DNA of 64,000 bases. Origin: Segetibacter koreensis DSM 18137. Its GTDB lineage: Bacteria; Bacteroidota; Bacteroidia; Chitinophagales; Chitinophagaceae. The notes under the pieces are model-generated. The model was not told the DNA's origin, did no database searches, and saw only the letters and a program-made list of their open reading frames with translations. Numbering within the stretch: the first letter of the stretch is position 1; the number at the start of each line of letters is the position of its first letter. Shown here piece after piece: positions 46,020-55,028 of the stretch. Location of the stretch: assembly GCF_000374045.1 (NCBI RefSeq), contig NZ_KB893381.1, positions 96,144-160,143 of the forward strand, in the 5' to 3' direction. The translations under genes and the position numbers were made by a program.

Positions 46020-46590
46020 TCATGTTTTTGTTTTAGTATATTGTATATAGGCTATTGATTTCATTTACATACGTCCTGCATTCATCTAAAACTCCTATTT
46101 TGCCTTTATAGTATTTTCGCCAATCAATATTTTTACTCCATAAATAACTTTAAGAATGTGATAATATTCAACGAAAAATTTATAGATACCGATATTTTCG
46201 ATTCTTTTATCGAGAAAATCAATTGCAGCTTTAATATAAACAAGTAGAATATTAGGATATTTAATGTTAATCGGTAGCAACTTCTGTAACAAAAAGAGCT
46301 GCTTGAAAAGAATAAGAATAGTACGAACTTTTTCAGTTCTTCTTTTTAAACTTTCTCGACAATTCTAACTAAACTCAGGCGTCATTTGATCTTTTAAGTA
46401 TTTCTTATTTAGCTCTTTTAAGTATCTAAATAAATTGTTGAGCCTGGCTACTGATGCTATTGTCTATAGGCTTAACAAAACAGTGACTGTAACGCCTCTC
46501 TTGACCGAGAACCTTTTTGGTTCGTCAGTTAATTAATTTTAATTATACACTTATTAAAACAAAATATTGAACACCTTGTAAGTCCTTCTT
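46020..46590. other. 571-base intergenic region
   Basis: AT-rich. A 65-codon minus-strand ORF (46095-46292) has no protein-like features and is not called. A short inverted repeat GAACC-TTTTT-GGTTC lies at about 46510-46524. The region should contain the promoter of the M4 protease gene. Nothing else seen. Confidence 0.45.
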
Positions 46591-47262
46591 CTATTGGTTT
46601 TCATCGAGGATGTTTTTCTTAGGAATGAAAATCAAAACCGCCAAAAACAATATTACTTCGACTATTACAATAATTATATAAGGTACTGAACCAGGAGAAT
46701 AATGACCGGACAACCAGAAATAACAAATTGCACTAACTGAACACGCAACACCAACAAGCACAATTCCCCATTTTACAACTTCCATCATCAAATACAGTGT
46801 ATATATAGGTCGGCTGGGCATTATAGGATCAGGATTTATTTTAACAAGCAAGTAGATGTTTTCTACGATATCAAATAGCCACGCTACAAGTTGTAACCAT
46901 GCTAAAATCATAAATGCTTGTTGCGCCAACGGGGTGTCCATTCTTTCCGCAACTTTTTTACATAAAAGAAAAACAGATCCGTATGCACAAGGCATTGCTA
47001 AAAAATCAAAAAATAATTGACCTCTTATTGCTTTTAGTGTTTTTCCTGATTGCGAAGGAGGAAGCATATATACTCCCTTGATAATGTTTGCCAGTTCTAG
47101 AGGATTGGCAGCCAATTCAATATCAAATATACTAAACTTACGGATTACCACATCTTTTGTATAAAATTCTGATCCCAGAATAGTCATAACAATACTTAGA
47201 AGCAACATTAAACCAAATAAAAGACAGAAGACAAACAACTCGTTATGTATTGTAAGAGACAT
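46591..47262 (-). CDS. Integral membrane protein linked to the patatin
   Basis: 223 residues. Five hydrophobic helices: about 10-30 (FVFCLLFGLMLLLSIVMTIL), 85-103, 115-135 (AFMILAWLQLVAWLFDIVEN), 158-180 and 192-214. No known family recognised. It starts 12 bases after the patatin-like phospholipase stop on the same strand, so the two are cotranscribed and may act together at the membrane. The conserved acidic residues in the third helix (FDIVEN) are noteworthy. Confidence 0.75.
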   Translation of the reverse strand: MSLTIHNELFVFCLLFGLMLLLSIVMTILGSEFYTKDVVIRKFSIFDIELAANPLELANIIKGVYMLPPSQSGKTLKAIRGQLFFDFLAMPCAYGSVFLLCKKVAERMDTPLAQQAFMILAWLQLVAWLFDIVENIYLLVKINPDPIMPSRPIYTLYLMMEVVKWGIVLVGVACSVSAICYFWLSGHYSPGSVPYIIIVIVEVILFLAVLIFIPKKNILDENQ

Positions 47263-47274
47263 GCTTGTACCAGT

Positions 47275-48765
47275 TTAAGTAGTTGTCAAAATTTTTGAAG
47301 GCATGGGCATACCGGGCGTTTGCTCCTTCAGCAATTGCTTTCTCATCTCGTTTCTATCATTTTTATAATCATTCCAGTTAAACTTTATTAGAAAATCTGT
47401 AGCTGCCTGCGCACCGAGTACAAACATCTTTATTTTATCTGCGTCAGTCAGGAAAAAGTTGAGCCAGTTGAAATCTGGTAAATGAATTGTACCTATACCT
47501 TTTTTAAAAAATGCATTTTTAATTAAAAAATCTTTGTCGTAGTAAAAACGAATTGTATTAAACATTCTATAAAAGTATCCTCCAATGCTCCAACTTTCTG
47601 AATGTTTACTGGCATTATCAGGTTTTGTGTCATCGAGATCAATACCAAGAGATGGCAGTCGCGGTGTAATAACCCTGGGATTGTAAAACAAATTAATAGG
47701 AAAGTTAGACAATATGCCACCATCGACAAACCGCGCTGTTGTTGGTGGATCCTTTTCACCTAATTTTTGCCATTCGTCTTTTATTGCGTTTTCCTTGCAT
47801 GGAATATCGTTTATAAAATAAGATTCAAAAAAAACCGGTATTGACATGGAGGCGCGTATAAAACCTGCGGGCTGAAGAGTATCTATATCTTCTTCTCTTC
47901 GAAAAAGATTGCACATAGCAGGAAATTGTATTTTGTTTTGTGTCACTAACTCAGATGCTATAAAAGTTACATCACCTTTAAGCCCGATCAGTCCTTCATC
48001 ATTTGGCACTCTTAGATGAAGTCCCGGTATTGGAGCCTCTGCTTTAGCATTTAAGTCAGATACAGTCTTTACCCCGTTTGCAAGAAGTTGCTGCTTTATC
48101 CAGTCATAAAAATAATCGCCTGGATTGATGCCATAACCTGAGTTTTTAAGGCGCTTTAATAGAGTAGCTATGTAGGCAATGAGAATGGAAAGTAACAAAA
48201 GAAAAAAGCCGGTAAAAATAAAAAAAGCTTTGGTTACAACAGATATCCCGGGAAGAGCATGCTGCAAACCGAGAAAAACAAAGTCTGCGGCAAATAACAA
48301 GGCAAGTGTAAGAAGAATTCCCGTTATCCATTTTTTTACTTTAGCAGTAAAATCCTGCTCTGTAATAAAATTTTTAATTAGCCAACGAGCCGCGGGATGT
48401 CCATCTACAAGATTGAAAAAATTAAGTTTACATATTTCATCCAGTACCCGTATTGACTTGGCTTCTTCTTTTCTGCCTATTACAGTCATCAAAGCGGTAT
48501 TAATGGCTCCAGCGCTAGTACCAGCGAGCCTGATAAAACGAATTCCCATCTCCTCGAGTATATAGGTGTAGCCAACGAGAGCTATGCCCAGTACTCCGCC
48601 ACCTTTTTGTACAAGATTTGCATACTGACAACCTTTATCGTCTAACACATCAGATACAATGAACGGTCTGCTTTTAAATTCTGCTGAAAGCCTGGCCATA
48701 CACTCCTTTACTGAACTATTATTTATAAAGTCATCAACCGAAAGAGGTGTATTTCCCACAGCCAT
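47275..48765 (-). CDS. Patatin-like phospholipase with embedded membrane hairpin
   Basis: 496 residues. Oxyanion loop GGGVLG (55-60), nucleophile elbow GTSAG (Ser84) and the catalytic Asp in FVDGGILSNFPI (about 345-356) make an apparently complete Ser-Asp dyad. Between them, at about residues 145-212, lies a pair of strongly hydrophobic helices (GILLTLALLFAADFVFLGL and FFIFTGFFLLLLSILIAYIA), absent from typical patatins. The protein would sit on the inner membrane. It probably hydrolyses phospholipid or neutral lipid acyl chains. Cotranscribed with the membrane protein at 46591. Confidence 0.9.
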   Translation of the reverse strand: MAVGNTPLSVDDFINNSSVKECMARLSAEFKSRPFIVSDVLDDKGCQYANLVQKGGGVLGIALVGYTYILEEMGIRFIRLAGTSAGAINTALMTVIGRKEEAKSIRVLDEICKLNFFNLVDGHPAARWLIKNFITEQDFTAKVKKWITGILLTLALLFAADFVFLGLQHALPGISVVTKAFFIFTGFFLLLLSILIAYIATLLKRLKNSGYGINPGDYFYDWIKQQLLANGVKTVSDLNAKAEAPIPGLHLRVPNDEGLIGLKGDVTFIASELVTQNKIQFPAMCNLFRREEDIDTLQPAGFIRASMSIPVFFESYFINDIPCKENAIKDEWQKLGEKDPPTTARFVDGGILSNFPINLFYNPRVITPRLPSLGIDLDDTKPDNASKHSESWSIGGYFYRMFNTIRFYYDKDFLIKNAFFKKGIGTIHLPDFNWLNFFLTDADKIKMFVLGAQAATDFLIKFNWNDYKNDRNEMRKQLLKEQTPGMPMPSKILTTT

Positions 48766-49064
48766 AAAGTAAGTTTTCTAGAAAGACTAAAAATAACATT
48801 TTAAATCAATATTGTCAATAACGGTGGTTTAAAAATCCTAAATGAGGCAGAATGTATTACAACTATTAAACATTGATAATCAGACTAAAAAAGGCTTTTA
48901 TTTCTTTCTTGTACAAAGACATTAACCAAATTTAAAATAAACAGAGACTTTTCTTCCTGTTTAGAAACCTGCTTGGTAAATGCTTTTGCAAACAAAGAAT
49001 TTAATCATAAAAATTAAAATTTTTGAAAACTATATTTGCAATCCATCTTTAAGTAAATAAAAAA

Positions 49065-49562
49065 ATGTCCTCAAATACAACTGATATTTTTGACGCATGC
49101 AGACAAGGTAACTTGCAGAGAGTGAAAGAACTTTACGAAGAAGATCGAGGTATAATTAACGCCGCAGATTTTAAAGGCTTTACACCACTAATACTCGCAT
49201 CCTACAACAATCAACCGGAGGTAGTAGATTTTCTCTTAGAAAAAGGAGCAATAATTAATTCACCTGATGGTTCAGACAATTCCGCGCTGATGGGTGTCGC
49301 ATTTAAAGGATATACGGAAATAGCTAAAAAACTTCTTGATATGGGTGCAAACGTTAATCAAAGAAATGCAAACGGAGCTACTGCCCTCACATTTGCTGCG
49401 ACCTTTGGCCATCTTGCAATTGCAGAAATGTTGCTAAAAAAAGGAGCAGATATATACGTACCAGATGTAAGGGGCAAAAGCCCCTTAGACCATGCCCGAA
49501 TGCAAGAAAACTGGGAAATGTATGACTTGCTGGGGCAATATACACCAGGAGGTTCTGAATAA
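49065..49562 (+). CDS. Ankyrin-repeat protein
   Basis: 165 residues, four ankyrin repeats and no signal peptide: TDIFDACRQGNLQRVKELYE, FKGFTPLILASYNNQPEVVD, FKGYTEIAKKLLDMGANVNQ, and GATALTFAATFGHLAIAEML followed by DVRGKSPLDHARM. A cytoplasmic protein-binding module. It is transcribed alone, away from the patatin gene, with a 299-base divergent gap. Partner unknown. Confidence 0.92.
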   Translation: MSSNTTDIFDACRQGNLQRVKELYEEDRGIINAADFKGFTPLILASYNNQPEVVDFLLEKGAIINSPDGSDNSALMGVAFKGYTEIAKKLLDMGANVNQRNANGATALTFAATFGHLAIAEMLLKKGADIYVPDVRGKSPLDHARMQENWEMYDLLGQYTPGGSE

Positions 49563-49626
49563 AACGCAAAAGAGTAAGTCTGTGCGCTTTAGCTGCTAAC
49601 GGCAGCAACTCCACCCTGATACAGCA

Positions 49627-52600
49627 TTACGAGCTGCTTTTATTGCCCGGGCTATTAAAAGTGCCCTTGTCGAAAAGCTTAAGCATAGCGGGTAATAAAG
49701 CACCTAATGAGGTAATGATTGCTATCAATCTTTTAGAAGCTTCTTCCTGAGAAATAAAAATAAACACGGCTACGGCGATTATAATGATATAAAATACTGT
49801 TCTTACTATCGCCCAGGAACCTTTGTTTTCTGTACTTAATTTCCTTATTTCTTCAGACGTTTCTTTTGTAATCAAAAAATTTCGAAAACTCTGGGTCATT
49901 AATGTCAGGTTATCGTCCTCATCTTTTATCAACAGACCTTTGTTGTAGAGACCATATAAGGTTAATATTCTTTTGTAGTTAGTAAATCCATCGAGAGCAA
50001 AATCGTACAAAGTATACTTTTCTGTGTCGGTGCAGTCTTTCCATATGTTTTCATAAACAGGAACCAAGGCGAGGTGTATTTTTAAAATTCCCTCTCCCCC
50101 ATCATTTTGCTTTAGAAGTATCCTTTCTTTTTTTCTAATTTCCGCAAAACTTACTTTATCAGGGGCAATAGAAAAGGTTTTACAAAAGTCACAAAGATTA
50201 ATAATGTTGTACTTCTGTCTCACCCATTCCCTGTCCTGGCGGTCCGTAGTTATAGGGTCATCCCGATCGTTATTTACAAAATATCCAACAAGAAAAATCC
50301 TCGTGGCAACAGAATAAATAATCCTGTAAAAAACAATCAGAAACATAAGCAGAGACAACAAAACGAATAACCCGAGATAATTGCGAAAGAAATAATTAAA
50401 TAAAGAGAACTTTGGGAACTCAGCGGTTAAAGAAAAAGAATCAGGGTTACGGTGGTCGGTTAAATTCTTGTAGTGCAGTTGTAAAGATTGAATATTCTTT
50501 TTCACATCAGATTTCTTCCAATAATAAAATGTATTGTGGCTGGTATCATCATAAAACTCATTGTGGTCTGGTGGAAGAAATAAGAATTTTGTAATAATCT
50601 TATAAAAAGGTGAACTGCGATCAATTGCGGGCGAATTTATAAATACCTCTTTTCGTAAAATATTATTATGTAAGTACAATCCTTTATCACGATAAAATTT
50701 CAGACTGTCAATAAAACGCGCTCCATCTTCTGGCGATAATAAGACCTTTGTTTGCCATTGTTTTGAATTAATTCCTGTTCTTCTTTGTTGTATTTTTTTT
50801 GCCAGGTCTACCTGGAAAGACGTTAGGTGGAGGTTTTTTTCTTCATGAAAAGCATAAGCAGTCAGAGTGATAGCAGGTATTACACAAATAACAGCGACAG
50901 ATACCAACAGGGAAATAAGAAAATGATTTAAATAGTTAGAATTACATTCTTCGGGCTGATTGGAAAAGCTTACAAAAGTTCTCTTTCTACCAGAAAACAT
51001 TGATTTAAAATCAGTACCTGCTATTATAAACATAATAATGGGCAATAACACAATTAAGATCCATATACTTACTGTCACATCATTATAACTGATATTGTGA
51101 TGATTAAAAAAAAGAACATGTTGTAAGATTGAAAATAATAAGATGGACGATATATATAAAAAAAGGGCATTTTTTATCGAAAATAAAAACCTGGAAAAGA
51201 GTTTTTTCCTGAAAATTAATTGACCTTTTCTCTCACCTTTTGGCTGAAACCAATAAATAAATCTTTGTCCTCTTTTAATAATGTAATAACCCGTAACGGA
51301 AAATAAGGGCAGCAGGGCAGCAATGCACACCCCATAGATATAGGTATTTTCAGCAGATATAAAATGAGAAAAAAGATAAATAACCAAAACACTTATAATT
51401 AAATAAATATAGTTTTTCTTGTAGTATACCACCTTGCATGGTGATGGTTTAAGCCACTTAAGCGATCCGGGAACAAAAAACAATTTTGACATTCGTTTTC
51501 CCGAAATCATGATGCAGTAAGAGAATAAAGAAACAAATAAAAGGAGGATACTTTCGCAAACAAAAACAAAGGCAACAACATGAAAAGTAAAAAGATATTC
51601 GCCTCTTTTTCGATAATATGTAACAAGGTAATATGGTAATCCATCCAATGGTTTTACCATCATCTTTACCGGTTCATTATACAAATCTATATTGTTTATT
51701 AAAACACTGTCTTTATGGTTAACCGCGGTTAATAAGTCCTGGTTGTTGCTTGTCTCTTCAAACAGGTTTTCCCTGAGACTTCTTGCATTGTCTGAGTGGC
51801 ACATTATCTCCCCGTTTTCATCAATTAAACAGTAACCATAACCCGCAGGCAAAACCGTATTGTATAGAGAATACATTTTGCCTGAAAGTCCCGTTACGGC
51901 TACTTTGTTTTCATCTGCTATTTTAACGTGGGCAGGAATGGCAATATTTATTGTGTAATCACCAGTCAGCCGCGACAAGGTTGGGTACAAACTAAAAGTA
52001 TCTGAGGAACCGGGTAAAGAATAACCTCTATTGTACCTGATATCCCGGAAGTATGGCCTGTCAGATAATTTGAAATAGGTAGCTGGCTTTTTAAGGAAAT
52101 TCCATGCTGCAATGTCATTTCCATTAACGTCCATCCAATGAACGTTTTCAATATTTTTATAATATTGAGGATAGAAGATGAAATCTTTTATGTCTATGGT
52201 ATCTATCCCCGGCAGAGAGTCTATACTTTTTACTTTTCCACTATCCCTTATAAAAACGTTTAAAGGAGGATTATTAAGGATACTATCGAAATGCTTCGCC
52301 TGCAGAATTTCCTGTTTAATCTCATTGTAAAAATTATCGGTTATTTCGTTTTGTAGGGAAGACAATACTTCTTTAGAAAACCGGTCAGGATAATTATACA
52401 AAAAAATAGAAGTGCATATTAAGGTTACAAAAATTGGTATGATGAAAATGATAGCAATAATCAGTCGCACGTCGTCAATAGTAATGTTCTCATGAACAGA
52501 TAAAACGTAAATCTTTAAAAAAGGCAAGGCGAGCAGCAGAAGTATAAGCAGTACCCCTATGACGATGATAAAATCTACGGGAATGGCCTGCGATTGCTGC

Positions 52601-53370
52601 CTGTATTTTTTCTCTGAAATAATGCCTGCCAATACAAAAGTTTTATCAGAAATAGTTCTCATCTTAAAAGGGATAAGAAACATTTTATAAGTAATTCCTT
52701 TGATGTCTACATCTCTTAATACAGGCGCTTCAAGATTGTTATTAAAAAGGGAATCAACATCAATGTTGGCAATATCTATGTTTGCTGATTTATACAAAAT
52801 AGAATCGTACCTGTTTATATTTTTTTCTTCTTTGCTTGCCAGGTTATGTATTTGTTTCACAAGAAGAACGGCTTCAAATGTATTGGGATAAATGGCGATA
52901 AGAGGTTCCAGTATTTCATTTAATGGCTGCGCTTCTGTTAAAACGACTTTGTTATCTTGTCGTATTTCAGAGAACAGAGTGTCTTCTCTGCTTCTGCCTA
53001 AAGAGATAAAATTTTTAGATGAAAACAAGGAATCAATTTGTGAAGGGTTTCCTTTAAAAGAGCCTTTAAAAGTGTTGGCAAAGCCAGATGGAGAACTGTT
53101 TTTTAAATCCTTAATGCTTATTTTAGTGTCCTTTAAATAATGGGTGTTGAAAAAACGATTGATGCTAAAAGCTCTGAAATTTTCTAATCTTTCCGAAAAG
53201 TTACTGGTTATTTCATGTAATATTCTAAAGGTCCTTAAATTAAAATCTGCGTGTTGCTGAGGCAGAAATACGAGGTAATACATAGAAATAAAAGTGCCCG
53301 TTATACCAACAAACAGGGCAGCAGTAATAAGCCTGCGAACAACGGGTGAGTATATTCCTTTTTCAGCCAT
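49627..53370 (-). CDS. Giant cache-containing polytopic membrane protein
   Basis: 1247 residues. About 11 hydrophobic helices: one at the N-terminus, two near 262-325, one near 620, pairs near 675-720 and 760-812, one near 850, one near 1020 and one near 1205. Two extracytoplasmic segments resemble ligand-binding Cache domains: VHWMDVNGNDIAAWNFLKKP followed by LSDRPYFRDI, and GYCLIDENGEIMCHSDNARS. After the 1020 helix comes a soluble part with EKYTLYDFALDGFTNYKRIL, GLYNKGLLIKDEDD and LMTQSFRNFLI, a winged-helix-like fold. No kinase, cyclase or methyl-accepting domain is visible, so the output is unknown. Confidence 0.8.
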   Translation of the reverse strand: MAEKGIYSPVVRRLITAALFVGITGTFISMYYLVFLPQQHADFNLRTFRILHEITSNFSERLENFRAFSINRFFNTHYLKDTKISIKDLKNSSPSGFANTFKGSFKGNPSQIDSLFSSKNFISLGRSREDTLFSEIRQDNKVVLTEAQPLNEILEPLIAIYPNTFEAVLLVKQIHNLASKEEKNINRYDSILYKSANIDIANIDVDSLFNNNLEAPVLRDVDIKGITYKMFLIPFKMRTISDKTFVLAGIISEKKYRQQSQAIPVDFIIVIGVLLILLLLALPFLKIYVLSVHENITIDDVRLIIAIIFIIPIFVTLICTSIFLYNYPDRFSKEVLSSLQNEITDNFYNEIKQEILQAKHFDSILNNPPLNVFIRDSGKVKSIDSLPGIDTIDIKDFIFYPQYYKNIENVHWMDVNGNDIAAWNFLKKPATYFKLSDRPYFRDIRYNRGYSLPGSSDTFSLYPTLSRLTGDYTINIAIPAHVKIADENKVAVTGLSGKMYSLYNTVLPAGYGYCLIDENGEIMCHSDNARSLRENLFEETSNNQDLLTAVNHKDSVLINNIDLYNEPVKMMVKPLDGLPYYLVTYYRKRGEYLFTFHVVAFVFVCESILLLFVSLFSYCIMISGKRMSKLFFVPGSLKWLKPSPCKVVYYKKNYIYLIISVLVIYLFSHFISAENTYIYGVCIAALLPLFSVTGYYIIKRGQRFIYWFQPKGERKGQLIFRKKLFSRFLFSIKNALFLYISSILLFSILQHVLFFNHHNISYNDVTVSIWILIVLLPIIMFIIAGTDFKSMFSGRKRTFVSFSNQPEECNSNYLNHFLISLLVSVAVICVIPAITLTAYAFHEEKNLHLTSFQVDLAKKIQQRRTGINSKQWQTKVLLSPEDGARFIDSLKFYRDKGLYLHNNILRKEVFINSPAIDRSSPFYKIITKFLFLPPDHNEFYDDTSHNTFYYWKKSDVKKNIQSLQLHYKNLTDHRNPDSFSLTAEFPKFSLFNYFFRNYLGLFVLLSLLMFLIVFYRIIYSVATRIFLVGYFVNNDRDDPITTDRQDREWVRQKYNIINLCDFCKTFSIAPDKVSFAEIRKKERILLKQNDGGEGILKIHLALVPVYENIWKDCTDTEKYTLYDFALDGFTNYKRILTLYGLYNKGLLIKDEDDNLTLMTQSFRNFLITKETSEEIRKLSTENKGSWAIVRTVFYIIIIAVAVFIFISQEEASKRLIAIITSLGALLPAMLKLFDKGTFNSPGNKSSS

Positions 53371-53573
53371 TAAAAATAAAATTTTTGAAGGTTGGTAAAA
53401 AAGGCAGTTTAAATATACGCATTATATAAGAAATGAAAGTTGTAACACACTTTTAAAAGCGAATTCTAAAAGAGTCTTATAATTGTTCTTAACTCTATAA
53501 AATTTATTACTCTTTAATTAACTTAATTTGTAGTGCAATAATCTGTTGCAATGCTACTTTGATAAGATTTGAT

Positions 53574-54680
53574 ATGAGATATTACATAATAGCAGGAGAA
53601 GCAAGTGGAGACTTACACGGCAGTAATTTAATAAAGCAACTGCACGTCCTTGATGCAAATGCAAATATACGTTGTTGGGGCGGAGACCTGATGAAGGCTG
53701 AAGGCGCAACAATTGTAAAACATTATAAAGACCTGGCTTTTATGGGATTTGTAGAGGTACTGATGAATTTACGTACCATTCTAAAAAACATTGATTTTTG
53801 TAAAAAAGACATTACTTCTTTCAAACCTGATATTTTAATTTTAATTGATTATCCCGGCTTCAATATCAGAATTGCTGAATGGGCAAAAAAGGAAGGAATA
53901 AAAACCGTTTACTACATCTCGCCCCAAATATGGGCGTGGAAAGAAAACAGGGTGCATACTATAAAAAAGTATGTAGATAAAATGCTCGTGATTTTACCTT
54001 TTGAAAAAGACTTTTATGGCAAATGGAATTACGAAGTTGAATATGTGGGTCACCCATTGGTGGAAGTTATTGACAATTTCAAATTGAAACACCCGAAAGA
54101 GGAAACTGTAGGAAAGAAAATTATTGCCCTTTTACCCGGAAGCAGAAAGCAGGAAATAAATGTAAAACTTCCGGTAATGCTGGAGGTAAGCAAAGCTTTT
54201 CCCGATTACGAATTTGTGGTAGCAAAAGCCCCTGGAATGGAAGATAGTTTTTATGAACCTTTTCTTATAAAGTATGGTAATGTATCTGCCCTCGCAGGAA
54301 AGACATATGATGTTTTGAACAAGGCTACGGCTGCCCTGGTAACAAGCGGTACAGCTACATTAGAAGCTGCACTATTCGGTGTGCCGGAAGTAGTTTGTTA
54401 TAAAGGCAACCCTATCTCTTACCGCATCGCAAAATGGGTTATTAAAGTAAAATATATATCATTGGTAAATCTGATAATGGATAAGGCTGTCGTAAAAGAA
54501 CTGATACAGGATGAAATGACTACAGAAAATTGCACAAAAGAGTTAAGAGAGCTGCTTGAAAATACTGATCGAAAAAAACAGCTGGAAAAGGATTATACAG
54601 ATCTTAAAAACCTGCTTTCGCAGGGAGGTAACGCATCAGCAAATGCTGCTAAGATCATTTCTGATTTCGTAAAAAAGTAA
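53574..54680 (+). CDS. lpxB: Lipid-A-disaccharide synthase
   Basis: 368 residues from the ATG at 53574; an in-frame ATG at 53559 would add five residues not in the family. It starts MRYYIIAGEASGDLHGSNLI, then LAFMGFVEVL, the GT19 signature IDYPGFNIRIAEWAKK, PQIWAWKENR and VTSGTATLEAALFGVPEVV. It joins UDP-diacylglucosamine to lipid X in lipid A synthesis at the inner membrane. Length normal. Confidence 0.96.
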   Translation: MRYYIIAGEASGDLHGSNLIKQLHVLDANANIRCWGGDLMKAEGATIVKHYKDLAFMGFVEVLMNLRTILKNIDFCKKDITSFKPDILILIDYPGFNIRIAEWAKKEGIKTVYYISPQIWAWKENRVHTIKKYVDKMLVILPFEKDFYGKWNYEVEYVGHPLVEVIDNFKLKHPKEETVGKKIIALLPGSRKQEINVKLPVMLEVSKAFPDYEFVVAKAPGMEDSFYEPFLIKYGNVSALAGKTYDVLNKATAALVTSGTATLEAALFGVPEVVCYKGNPISYRIAKWVIKVKYISLVNLIMDKAVVKELIQDEMTTENCTKELRELLENTDRKKQLEKDYTDLKNLLSQGGNASANAAKIISDFVKK

Positions 54681-54756
54681 ATCATTAAAACAAAACATTT
54701 TTTTAAGATATAATCTAAGGATTAGTTTGAGAATAAAAAGTCTGGCTAAAAAAAAT

Positions 54757-54782
54757 GGCCTCTCCGTGGAAACGGAGCGGCC
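54757..54782 (-). terminator. GC-rich hairpin with GGAA loop
   Basis: GGCC-T-CTCCGT (54757-54767), tetraloop GGAA, ACGGAG-C-GGCC (54772-54782): 10 base pairs with one T/C mismatch. The A-run is on the left side, so the terminator geometry (T-run after stem) fits minus-strand transcription, although both flanking genes run plus. It may still end lpxB transcripts or be an RNA structural element. Confidence 0.5.
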
Positions 54783-54821
54783 TCTAACGATTGCTTGCCA
54801 TATGAAAATCTTCGAATAATC

Positions 54822-54829
54822 TATCTTTG
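54822..54829 (+). promoter_or_regulatory. -7 promoter box TATCTTTG
   Basis: Exact TAnnTTTG match, about 200 bases before the ATG at 55029. No well-placed -33 TTTG (nearest TTG is 24 bases upstream). Confidence 0.4.
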
Positions 54830-55028
54830 CGCTGACTTTTACAGCTTAGTTTGCTTTGAGAACTTATTTCAAAAATTTCGTTTTTTGTTTTTTCTCATCC
54901 TTGCAATACAAATGTAGGTCGGTATTTTACAATAAAATAAACAAAGTATTTATCGTTTCATTACCGCTAAGAGGTTAATGCTTTTGTTAAAACTCAAGCC
55001 AGTATTAGATTTCAACCTAATTTTCATA

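Larger units (their letters stand above)
54681..55028. other. 348-base intergenic region with hairpin and promoter box
   Basis: Contains a strong GC-rich hairpin (54757-54782) and a -7-like TATCTTTG (54822-54829). The rest is T-rich. If that box is used, the 534-residue gene has a leader of about 200 bases. No ORF seen. Confidence 0.5.

Noticed and set aside
46095-46292. 65-codon ORF upstream of the M4 protease
   Set aside because: Ile/Lys/Asn-rich, typical of AT-rich noise.
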